The translations under genes and the position numbers were made by a program. Below the pieces are notes generated by a model. The model worked only from the letters and a program-made list of their open reading frames with translations, did no database searches and was not told the DNA's origin. A stretch of 7,879 nucleotides of DNA from an uncultured bacterium (GTDB taxonomy: Bacteria > Patescibacteriota > Patescibacteriia > Patescibacteriales > UBA12465): contig CALJZR010000033.1 in assembly GCA_937983635.1 (NCBI GenBank), positions 1 through 7,879 of the forward strand, given 5' to 3'. Shown one piece after another: positions 1-6,409 of the stretch; position 1 is the stretch's first letter; each line of letters starts with the position of its first letter.

Positions 1-993
1 ACGGTTGTCGTTAACGACGGTCATGGTGCCATCATTACCTTCTACCCGCATGGTCCGGAATTTATATGATTTAAAAGGGCGGCCATTTTTACCAAGACGC
101 TCTTGAGTGAAAATGGCGGGTCCGGAACTGCTTAGTTTTACCATTAAGGCAATTAGCGGCCAAAAGGGCAGGGATAATAAAAAGATAACGGCCGCCATGA
201 TAAAGTCCAGGCTTTGTTTGAGAAAATCAAAGTAATTTTTTTCTCCTTCTTGCAGATTTTCTAAAAACCAATCTTGATTAATGCTTTCTACGGGCACCTC
301 TTCATTAATTTGCTCATAAAAGTTGGTATAAGAAATGAAGGTGACGCGGTAGCGAAGCAGGGAAAATAAGCTGCTGCTAATTATTTCGTTTGCCCCTAAA
401 TCATCAGCTAAGACAATAATGCGGATATTTTTAGCGCGGATATTTTTTTCTAAATCGGCTAACTCTTCGGCGTGACTGATTATTTGGACAATCTGGTAAC
501 CTAAAGCTGGTTTTTTATCAAGGCTGGCTACTAGGGCAGCGGTTTTTTCATTATTGCCGATAATGGCCAGGTTATTTTGCCAGGCATCCGCACTAGCCAG
601 CCAATAGGCCAGGCGTCGCCATAACAAAAAAGCAGCCAGGGCAATGGCAGCAAAAATAGCTAAATTAGTCTTGGGGGCAATGTCCGCCCGAGGAAAAGCA
701 TAAAAATAAAGAGCGGCTAATAAGGAGGCAGCGATGACACTGTTAAAAGTGCGGCGAGTGAAGTTTTTAATAGCCGCCATTTGGCGGAGACTATAAAGGC
801 TATTGATATAAAAAACTAAAATAAAAATTATGAAGACGCCAAAAAAATAGCGCCAATGACCTTGCCAGTAGGAACTTAAGTTTTGCTGGCCGTCAATCAG
901 GCGGTAGCGCACAAAAAGCGTTAAAGCTAAAGCGGCGTGGAGAATTAATAAATCTCCGGTTAAAAAGATTATTTTTTTCAAGCGATGCTTCAT
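1..993 (-). CDS. Undecaprenyl-phosphate sugar phosphotransferase (WcaJ/WbaP-like), 3' end outside window
   Basis: Reading the minus strand from the ATG at 993 gives 331 residues with no stop before the window edge; this frame has a TAA two codons upstream, so no earlier start exists. About four hydrophobic segments (near residues 7-28, 49-66, 82-99, 110-127) are followed by a Rossmann-like part (NLAIIGNNEK, 141-150), a long hydrophobic helix containing PFWPL (about 262-286), and the family hallmark QERLGKNGRPFKSYKFRTM at about 297-315. This is the order seen in polyprenyl glycosylphosphotransferases (CoA_binding_3 plus Bac_transf), which transfer a sugar phosphate from a nucleotide sugar to undecaprenyl phosphate at the inner membrane, starting exopolysaccharide, O-antigen or glycoprotein glycan synthesis. 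Family members usually run to about 450-480 residues. The missing part should carry the LDELPQ-type acidic dyad, so activity cannot be judged. The sugar specificity is not readable. It is divergent from the secreted-protein gene at 1146. Confidence 0.9.
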   Translation of the reverse strand, partial: MKHRLKKIIFLTGDLLILHAALALTLFVRYRLIDGQQNLSSYWQGHWRYFFGVFIIFILVFYINSLYSLRQMAAIKNFTRRTFNSVIAASLLAALYFYAFPRADIAPKTNLAIFAAIALAAFLLWRRLAYWLASADAWQNNLAIIGNNEKTAALVASLDKKPALGYQIVQIISHAEELADLEKNIRAKNIRIIVLADDLGANEIISSSLFSLLRYRVTFISYTNFYEQINEEVPVESINQDWFLENLQEGEKNYFDFLKQSLDFIMAAVIFLLSLPFWPLIALMVKLSSSGPAIFTQERLGKNGRPFKSYKFRTMRVEGNDGTMTVVNDNR

Positions 994-1006
994 ATTTTAT
1001 GCCTAA

Positions 1007-1035
1007 ATCATAGCAATAAAAATATGGAAAAGCAA
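1007..1035 (-). promoter_or_regulatory. Candidate sigma-70 promoter for the minus-strand sugar transferase
   Basis: On the minus strand, TTGCTT (1035-1030) is followed 17 bases later by TATGAT (1012-1007). The -10 matches 5 of 6 consensus bases but the -35 matches only 3 of 6. The predicted start would be near 1000, leaving a leader of only about 7 bases before the ATG at 993. That implies almost leaderless translation or a different, unrecognised promoter further upstream. No good ribosome binding site precedes this ATG. Confidence 0.35.
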
Positions 1036-1079
1036 CCAAAAAAGAGACCTTCAGTGTAGTATTTTAATCAGGGTTGCTA

Positions 1080-1108
1080 TTGACATTAATTTATAAAAAT
1101 GATATAAT
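1080..1108 (+). promoter_or_regulatory. Consensus sigma-70 promoter for the 449-residue secreted protein
   Basis: TTGACA at 1080-1085 and TATAAT at 1103-1108 are both perfect consensus hexamers, separated by the ideal 17 bases. Transcription should begin near 1114-1117, giving a leader of about 30 AU-rich bases before the ATG at 1146. The leader shows no Shine-Dalgarno sequence. An ATG at 1115 falls on the predicted start and opens a 12-codon frame that ends at 1153, overlapping the gene start; nothing else supports it as a real gene. The promoter strength implies high, probably constitutive expression. Confidence 0.8.
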
Positions 1109-1145
1109 CTAGCTATGTTAAAAGTGTCTGTATTTTTATATATTT

Positions 1146-2495
1146 ATGCTTAAATTTAATAAAAAAACTTATATTTCCGCAGTTTTTGCCCTTTCCTTTT
1201 CTTTTTTAGGAATGTTTTTGATTAATGTTAGCCAAGTAAAGGCACTGAGCCCAGAAATTAATCAAGTTAAAGTTCCCGGAGAAGCAACCGTTTATTATCT
1301 CAATCACGCCACGCACCAGCGCAAAGCTTATATTAATGAGGCGGTTTTTATTGAATACGGTAATGCTTGGGAGTCGGTGCGGACTATTAGTCCGGAGGAG
1401 TTGGCTAGTTGGCCGGAGGCACAATTAATTAAGGTCGCTGACAGTGAAGATTTGTATTATATCCGAGAAGGTAAGAAGGTAAAGATTAAGAATTATCAGG
1501 ATATTATTGACTATAAATTAAGCGATGTTCTGCCTTTAACTGTAAGCACTTTTGAACTGTCCCAATATGAGGAGCAGGAATCTTATCAAAAAACAGGACT
1601 GCTAAAAGCCGTGGGTTTAGAGATTTCGCAGTCTTTAATTAATAATCAGCAGTCCGGCAATATTTTAGTGCCCGGCACTCTTGATAATCAAGTAATGTTG
1701 TTGCATTTGCGGGCGAGCAACGAGACTGTATCGGTGCAGAGTATTAGGTTCAATTCAAGCGGTCTTTATAACTCTAAATTAGTTGATGATATTTATTTAG
1801 TTAATGCTGCCACTGGTGAGCGCTTAAAGAGCCATAGTACGGTGTATGACCGCGAGATTTCTGTTTATTTAAATCAAGGGTCCTTATTGATACCAGCTGG
1901 CGCTACCGTTGATTTAAGGGTTATGCTTAATCTTAATGGTGTTAGTAATACCGGCGGTCAAGATTTACGCTTACAATTGCTTAGTGCCGATGCTATCGGT
2001 GCTTCCGCCGCCGCTGCCGGTAATTTTCCCTTAGTTTCCTCTACTTTTTATATGGTGGAAGCTAATTCTATTCTTGGCCGGGTGGAGGTGGTAGAAAATA
2101 GCTTGAATGGTAACGGTAGTGTTCGTAATCTCGGTCTTTTTACCATCGCTGAAACCAGCAGCCAAGAAGATGTTTATATTAAAGAGATGGTTTTTAGTAA
2201 TGAAGGTACGGCGGGACGTAATGATTTAAATACTTTTAAATTAAAAAAGGATGGGAAAATAATTGCTTCGGCTAAGACCATGGATCGTAATCGTCTGGTT
2301 TTTGATATTTCCTATCTCCGCATACCCGCCGGTACGAGCGCCCAGTTGGCACTTAGTGCCAACTTGGCCACCGACTATCAGAGTCAGAGTACGGTTAATT
2401 TAAGCCTAGAAAGACTCACGGCCGTAGGGAAGACTTATGAGTTTTCGCTCAGCCCCTCAATTAGTAATCTCCAGGAAAGCTTCCTCTTGCCATAA
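1146..2495 (+). CDS. Secreted beta-sandwich repeat protein, function unknown (likely cell-surface)
   Basis: This 449-residue protein begins with a signal peptide: basic residues at 3-7, a hydrophobic core at about 10-28, and a plausible cleavage site at VKA/LS (after residue 33). Residues 47-142 appear to hold two diverged copies of a short module starting VYYLN and LYYIR (48 and 103), resembling the WYLNP/WYVSP modules at the end of the 932-residue protein downstream. Residues about 170-290 and 325-435 are two beta-rich, probably Ig-like domains sharing a central IPAGTxAxL-type strand (LLIPAGATVDL at 247-257, LRIPAGTSAQL at 391-401). There are no cysteines, no LPXTG-type sorting signal and no C-terminal membrane helix, so attachment to the cell is unexplained. 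An in-frame TAA at 1119-1121 rules out a start upstream of it. It has its own promoter and terminator, so it is a single-gene transcription unit. Export is well supported; a structural or adhesive surface role is inference. Confidence 0.85.
   Translation: MLKFNKKTYISAVFALSFSFLGMFLINVSQVKALSPEINQVKVPGEATVYYLNHATHQRKAYINEAVFIEYGNAWESVRTISPEELASWPEAQLIKVADSEDLYYIREGKKVKIKNYQDIIDYKLSDVLPLTVSTFELSQYEEQESYQKTGLLKAVGLEISQSLINNQQSGNILVPGTLDNQVMLLHLRASNETVSVQSIRFNSSGLYNSKLVDDIYLVNAATGERLKSHSTVYDREISVYLNQGSLLIPAGATVDLRVMLNLNGVSNTGGQDLRLQLLSADAIGASAAAAGNFPLVSSTFYMVEANSILGRVEVVENSLNGNGSVRNLGLFTIAETSSQEDVYIKEMVFSNEGTAGRNDLNTFKLKKDGKIIASAKTMDRNRLVFDISYLRIPAGTSAQLALSANLATDYQSQSTVNLSLERLTAVGKTYEFSLSPSISNLQESFLLP
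2344..2364. repeat. Perfect 10-bp inverted repeat inside the 449-residue gene
   Basis: AGTTGGCACT (2344-2353) is followed after one base by its exact reverse complement AGTGCCAACT (2355-2364). As RNA this would form a 9-bp stem with a 3-base loop. The right arm also pairs with the next bases: GCCAA at 2358-2362 against TTGGC at 2364-2368, with only one base between. The site lies in coding sequence about 130 bases before the stop codon. No function is known; it may be chance. Confidence 0.6.
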
Positions 2496-2500
2496 TCATC

Positions 2501-2527
2501 AAAAACAGGCAGAAATGCCTGTTTTTT
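2501..2527 (+). terminator. Intrinsic terminator after the 449-residue gene
   Basis: AAAAACAGGCA (2501-2511) pairs with TGCCTGTTTTT (2516-2526) around a GAAA loop. The GC-containing core is CAGGC/GCCTG and a run of six T follows at 2522-2527. It sits 5 bases after the TAA of the 449-residue gene. The A-run on the left arm means it could also stop transcription from the other strand, though no minus-strand gene is near. Confidence 0.88.
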
Positions 2528-2529
2528 GT

Positions 2530-2558
2530 TTGGCGACAAGCCTAAGTTATGATATACT
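2530..2558 (+). promoter_or_regulatory. Likely sigma-70 promoter for the 932-residue protein and downstream operon
   Basis: TTGGCG (2530-2535, 4 of 6 consensus) and TATACT (2553-2558, 5 of 6) are separated by 17 bases. The -35 begins 3 bases after the T-run of the preceding terminator. The predicted start near 2564-2567 leaves a leader of about 40 bases before the ATG at 2607, AU-rich and without a Shine-Dalgarno sequence. No later intergenic gap has room for a comparable promoter, so this site may serve everything through frr, though promoters inside coding sequence cannot be excluded. Confidence 0.6.
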
Positions 2559-2606
2559 AAAAAGAGCTTTCAAGCTGATAAATTTTTTAATTTTAGATTT
2601 AAACAT

Positions 2607-5405
2607 ATGCGCAGCCAAGTTAGGTTTTCTCTTTTTGTGCTTGCTTTAGCCCTAGGCTTTTTCTTAGTGCCATCGGCTCAGGCGGCTGTTTGCAATACTG
2701 ATACGCAAATTAATTTGGTAGCGCGTGATCCTGGCGGAGCTTATATCCCCGGGGTGAAGGCGGAATTATACTATCAAGTGGTTGACGCTAACGGCAAACC
2801 TAAGCCGGGCAATCGGGCGGCAAGTGCGACTGCTAATGCGATGACCGGAATTGCTACTTTAAAATTCCGTAATAGTGCCGCTGAAAGCGGAGTTTATGCC
2901 TTGAAAATTCAGTCAATTACTAAAGATTTTACTAGTTTTTGGTATTATGGTTTAGAACTAGCCTGCGGCCAGCAATTAAGCTTAGAGAAGACTCTTAGCG
3001 GTTTTAATTTTGTTATTCGCGATTATAATGGCGACCTACTTTATAATACTAACTTTAATGTTTATACTCAGCGCTACGATGTTGATGGTAATCCGATCAA
3101 GCAAACTAAAGATTTAGTGGCGACTTTAAATACTGGCAGCAGTGGCGGCGCCAAGGTCTATGTACCCCAGGGCAGCGTGCGCAGCCTAGACGGTAGTCAG
3201 GGTGATTATTACGTCCTGGAGTTGACGCGCAATGGTAAAAAATTTGAACTCTACGGCCTTAAAGCCGTCGACACTTTATTAACTAACGTGGAATATTACT
3301 CCAGCGCTTTTAAGGTGACTTTACGTAGTGCGGCAGGAGCTCTTTTCCCCGGAAAGACTAAAGTAGAAGTTTATGAACAGATTGTCGATGAGGATGACAA
3401 TGAAGCTAAAGGGGATAAGGTTGGGGAATTTCAGACTAATGATGATGGTTATGGTATTTTTGAAAATCCTTCCGGTGTTTATGTTTTGGGAGTAAAAGGA
3501 GATAACGGTCAGTATGACTATCTCTGGGATGTAGAAATTTCGGAGGGGCAGTTAAACGAATATGACTGGCAAGTGGGCTCTTCTTGGGAAGCGGGCACAG
3601 AAACTTGTACTGAAAACTCCAAATTCACTTTAAATTTACTTGGTGTCGGTGGGGAGGTTCTTAGTGGTTTTAAATATGAGCTTTATGAACAAGATGTTGA
3701 TGTTTATAGTCGGCCGACAGCGGGCAAAAAAATCGGCAGCGGCACTACTAACGTTTCCGGCAGGGCAGAATTGAGTTTTAAACCTGATCCTCGTAAAAAT
3801 TATGCTCTCAAGATCTACGATAAGAAAGCAGACTTAGGGGAATTCTGGTTTTTTAATGCTCTTCGTTTTACCTGTTCCTATGATCGCGCGATAACTAAAA
3901 GTCTGCCTTATTTAAAAATTGTTCTGCGCGATGGCGCTGGTAATTTAAAGAAAGACTTTTCTTTTTCCGTTTATGAACAGTCCTTTGATGCTGATAACAA
4001 GCCGGTAAAGGATGCTAAGAAATTAATAACGACAATGAAGACGGGTAGTAATGGTGCCGCTGTTTTGTATGTTGCCCCCGCTCATGCTTACGATCAAAAT
4101 AAGCGCGGCCTTTATGTTTTCTCCGCGACTTTGAATAAGAGCGTTTTTGACGCTTACAATATTGCTGTTACTGCTGACAAGAACGCGACCTTTGAATATA
4201 TTTTTAGCGATCTTTCGGTTAGTGTTAAGACGGCCGCCGGTCAAGCCGTCGGCAATAAGGATGTGCGTCTTTATGAACAGATTAAAAACGGTTCTAATTA
4301 TAGTTTGGGCAACTTGTTAAGCAGCGGCAAGACTGATAGTTCCGGTAATTTGCATTTAGAATATCCTGCCGGCACTTATGCTTTAGTACTTACTGATGTT
4401 TTCAAGCGCGATAATATTTTTTGGAATGCTAGCTTGCAGGACCGTCAGGCTAATCGGGCAACCGTTAGTCTTAACGTAACGCGGGCATCTTTAGCTAGCG
4501 CTTTAGGTGAGTTAATGCCGGCCGGAACCATACTTAAAGTATATTCTTTGTACGAAAGCGAGGGTGCTTATTATAAAGATAAAGAAGTGGGCAGCATTAA
4601 ATTAGCCGCTAACAAACAAGGGGAAATACAATTGGCGGCCGGACCTTATCTTATTTCTTACATTGATAAAACTAAAGGTGAGTTCGGTCAAGCTTTTTGG
4701 GCACAGAACGGCAAGATCCAGACTTTGAGCTTAAAGATGGATAAGAGTCAGCAGGTTATTGCCGGCCAGAAATTTAGCTTGAGTAAACCAGCTCCCTCTA
4801 CTTTAAATATGATTGTTTCCGCCGGTAATACTCCAACGCCAGCGTTTACGAGTGGGTCCCTAAATAAGCGTTTGGCTGGTAATATTCTGTTGCAAGTCGA
4901 GGACAAAGGTCAGGCCTGGTATCTTAATCCCAAGGATTTGAAACGTTATTATTTAGCCGATGGCGCGGCTGCTTATCAAATTATGCGTCGAGCCGGTGTC
5001 GGTATTACTGACGCTGACTTGCGCAAGATTCCTATTGGTGTTGATAATCGTTTTGCTAAGAATGATAGTGATGGCGACCTTTTGCCGGATGGTTTAGAGG
5101 TGGCGATTGGCACCGATCCTAAAGACAGCGACTCTGATAATGATTCCTATCTTGATGGCGCGGAATTGCGTTCGGGTTTTAATCCTAGCGGCAAGGGTAG
5201 TTTGCATTTTGATTCTGCTTTTACTAATCAGCAAAAAGGCAAGATTTTATTGCAAGTCGAAAAGAATGGCGAAGCTTGGTATGTCAGCCCTCAAGACGGC
5301 AAGCGCTATTATTTAGGGAATGGCGATTTAGCTTTTCAAATTATGCGTTACCTCAGTTTAGGTATCAGTAATAAGAATTTAGATAGCATCAGTATCGGCC
5401 AATAA
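2607..5405 (+). CDS. Large secreted multidomain protein: seven beta-domains plus calcium-type loops between two ILLQVE modules
   Basis: This 932-residue protein has a signal peptide with a hydrophobic core at about 7-22 and cleavage likely after SAQA (residue 26). Seven domains of about 90-105 residues follow, starting near 29, 133, 234, 333, 435, 535 and 627. Most carry a conserved Y-x-Q strand (YYQ 55, YTQ 153, YEQ 256, 360, 456, 556), then a D-x-x-x-x-P turn and a G-x-A/Y-x-L/F segment; they look like Ig-like or CnaB-type beta-sandwiches. The only four cysteines (29, 120, 334, 423) bracket domains 1 and 4 and could form disulfides. The C-terminal part is module 757-812, two TSP3-like acidic loops (D820-S-D-G-D and D842-S-D-N-D) likely to bind calcium, then module 877-932. 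No sorting signal is visible, and Cys29 has no lipobox. The C-terminal layout is one I associate with CPR surface proteins. Export is clear; adhesion or cell-envelope contact is inference. Confidence 0.88.
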   Translation: MRSQVRFSLFVLALALGFFLVPSAQAAVCNTDTQINLVARDPGGAYIPGVKAELYYQVVDANGKPKPGNRAASATANAMTGIATLKFRNSAAESGVYALKIQSITKDFTSFWYYGLELACGQQLSLEKTLSGFNFVIRDYNGDLLYNTNFNVYTQRYDVDGNPIKQTKDLVATLNTGSSGGAKVYVPQGSVRSLDGSQGDYYVLELTRNGKKFELYGLKAVDTLLTNVEYYSSAFKVTLRSAAGALFPGKTKVEVYEQIVDEDDNEAKGDKVGEFQTNDDGYGIFENPSGVYVLGVKGDNGQYDYLWDVEISEGQLNEYDWQVGSSWEAGTETCTENSKFTLNLLGVGGEVLSGFKYELYEQDVDVYSRPTAGKKIGSGTTNVSGRAELSFKPDPRKNYALKIYDKKADLGEFWFFNALRFTCSYDRAITKSLPYLKIVLRDGAGNLKKDFSFSVYEQSFDADNKPVKDAKKLITTMKTGSNGAAVLYVAPAHAYDQNKRGLYVFSATLNKSVFDAYNIAVTADKNATFEYIFSDLSVSVKTAAGQAVGNKDVRLYEQIKNGSNYSLGNLLSSGKTDSSGNLHLEYPAGTYALVLTDVFKRDNIFWNASLQDRQANRATVSLNVTRASLASALGELMPAGTILKVYSLYESEGAYYKDKEVGSIKLAANKQGEIQLAAGPYLISYIDKTKGEFGQAFWAQNGKIQTLSLKMDKSQQVIAGQKFSLSKPAPSTLNMIVSAGNTPTPAFTSGSLNKRLAGNILLQVEDKGQAWYLNPKDLKRYYLADGAAAYQIMRRAGVGITDADLRKIPIGVDNRFAKNDSDGDLLPDGLEVAIGTDPKDSDSDNDSYLDGAELRSGFNPSGKGSLHFDSAFTNQQKGKILLQVEKNGEAWYVSPQDGKRYYLGNGDLAFQIMRYLSLGISNKNLDSISIGQ
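2691..4484 (+). repeat. Duplicated three-domain block within the 932-residue protein
   Basis: Domains 1-3 (residues 29-331) correspond in order to domains 4-6 (334-626). The offset is nearly constant at 302-305 residues: Cys29 to Cys334, FNFVIRD at 133 to LKIVLRD at 436, and FKVTLRS at 235 to LSVSVKT at 536. Domains 1 and 4 each have a cysteine at both ends, 91 and 89 residues apart. Domains 2 and 5 share a long matching stretch (LVATLNTGSSGGAKVYV against LITTMKTGSNGAAVLYV). At DNA level TTATGAACA recurs at 3371, 3683, 3971 and 4271. The copies have diverged strongly, so this is an old duplication. Confidence 0.7.
4875..5402 (+). repeat. Tandem C-terminal ILLQVE/KRYYL modules flanking two acidic loops
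   Basis: Residues 757-812 and 877-932 of the 932-residue protein align without gaps at an offset of exactly 120 residues, with 30 of 56 identical by my hand count. Shared landmarks are ILLQVE, AWY, P-x-D-x-KRYYL, A-x-QIMR, GI and a final I-x-IG. The 820-853 acidic loops lie between them. The second copy runs to the very end of the protein, so it is probably a complete folded unit. I recognise the layout from CPR proteins but know no established function. Confidence 0.85.
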
Positions 5406-5406
5406 T

Positions 5407-6405
5407 ATGATGGCATCAACCCCAGTTCAATTTACTTGGCCGCCGATTGGTCAAGATCGGGCCGCTGCTTTTTTGGAAAAAAGCTTAGCTTCCGGCAATA
5501 TTGCTCAGACTTATATTTTTTCCGGTCCGAAAGATTTAGGTAAAGCCAGTTTGGCTTTAGCCTTTGCCCATAATTTATGGCGCACAGACGGGGTTGTCGC
5601 CGGTGATGATAACTTTGAGAGCCTTAATAGTGATCTTTATATTTTGGAAAAAGAGGCGGATAAAAAGCAGATTGGGGTGGAGCAGGCTCGTGACTTTATT
5701 AAACTCTTATCACTCAGCTCATTTCTTAATTCCTATAAGATTGGTATTATTAAAGAGGCTGGGACCTTATCTGCGGAAGCGCAAAATGCCCTCTTAAAAA
5801 CCCTAGAAGAACCGCGAGATAAAGTAATTATTATCCTTTTAGTAGAAGAATTGAGCGCTTTAATGCCTACTATTGCTTCTCGTAGTCAAGTTTTATACTT
5901 CTATCCAGTGGCAAGCTCTTCCGTTTATGACTATTTATTGGCCAGCCTGGATATCAAGCGTTCTTTGGCTAAAGATTTAGCGGCTGCCGCTTTAGGTCGG
6001 CCCTTGCGAGCACGGCAATGGGCGGAGGACAAGGAAGGATATAAAGAACATCTCGACCGCGTACGCCTTTTATTTGATTTTTTGCAAATGCCTTTGGCGG
6101 AACGCCTAGCTGTGATTGCGGCAGCGGGTACAGAGACTAGTCTTAGTCGCGAAATTGCTGAAGAATATTTGGCTGGCTGGGAGAGCCTCTGGCGCGATTA
6201 TTTACTTTTATCTTTAGGTCAGGTTGATCGTCTTCGTTATCCTTTTTTATTGCCTGATTGGCAAAAATTTACCTTAGCACCAACAGAAGAGGAGCGCCTT
6301 CGTCACGCCCTAGGGTGTCTAAGTCAATTGCGCCAGGCCCGCGCCTTTCTCCAAGGGTTTGTGAATCCTAAAAGTGTTTTAGAAAGTTTAGCGATTTATT
6401 TTTAA
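5407..6405 (+). CDS. holB: DNA polymerase III subunit delta' (clamp loader), lacking zinc-site cysteines
   Basis: This 332-residue protein has the usual delta' length and order. It has an N-terminal AAA+ fold with IGQDRAAAFLEKSL (14-27), a Walker A-like SGPKDLGKAS (39-48), SDLYIL (75-80), the IGVEQARDFI segment (89-98), the hallmark LSAEAQNALLKTLEEP (121-136), and a C-terminal helical collar ending NPKSVLESLAIYF. Delta' is the stator of the gamma/tau clamp-loader complex that loads the sliding clamp on DNA. Oddities: the four-cysteine zinc module normally between Walker A and the PDL-type motif is absent, and the SRC motif reads SRS (158-160). The only cysteine is Cys304, and the Walker A threonine/serine is alanine (A47). 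Poor ATP binding is normal for delta' but the zinc loss is notable. The start is ATG at 5407 or 5410, one or four bases after the preceding TAA, implying translational coupling. Identity is strong; a related DnaX-like role is less likely because the length and motifs fit delta'. Confidence 0.85.
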   Translation: MMASTPVQFTWPPIGQDRAAAFLEKSLASGNIAQTYIFSGPKDLGKASLALAFAHNLWRTDGVVAGDDNFESLNSDLYILEKEADKKQIGVEQARDFIKLLSLSSFLNSYKIGIIKEAGTLSAEAQNALLKTLEEPRDKVIIILLVEELSALMPTIASRSQVLYFYPVASSSVYDYLLASLDIKRSLAKDLAAAALGRPLRARQWAEDKEGYKEHLDRVRLLFDFLQMPLAERLAVIAAAGTETSLSREIAEEYLAGWESLWRDYLLLSLGQVDRLRYPFLLPDWQKFTLAPTEEERLRHALGCLSQLRQARAFLQGFVNPKSVLESLAIYF

Positions 6406-6409
6406 TATT

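Noticed and set aside
1115..1153. A 12-codon frame starting at the predicted transcription start, overlapping the start of the 449-residue gene (possible leader peptide).
   Set aside because: Very short, AT-rich sequence gives such frames easily; no regulatory codons or attenuator hairpin follow, and no ribosome site precedes it.
2565..2576. Short inverted repeat AGCTT-TC-AAGCT at the predicted transcription start of the 932-residue gene, as an operator.
   Set aside because: Five-base arms in AT-rich DNA are common by chance and no second copy is seen.
2437..2649. Plus-strand frame of 70 codons spanning the terminator and promoter between the two secreted-protein genes.
   Set aside because: It runs through the terminator hairpin and overlaps both flanking genes out of frame; its hydrophobic end is the signal-peptide region of the next gene read in another frame.
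2676..2693. Cys29 of the 932-residue protein as a lipoprotein attachment site.
   Set aside because: The preceding residues are AAV, which do not fit a lipobox; AQA/A is a better ordinary signal peptidase site, and the cysteine has a partner at 120.
4023..4244. Minus-strand open frame of 73 codons inside the 932-residue gene.
   Set aside because: Antisense to repeat domains 5 and 6 with a composition expected from reversed codons; no promoter or ribosome site.
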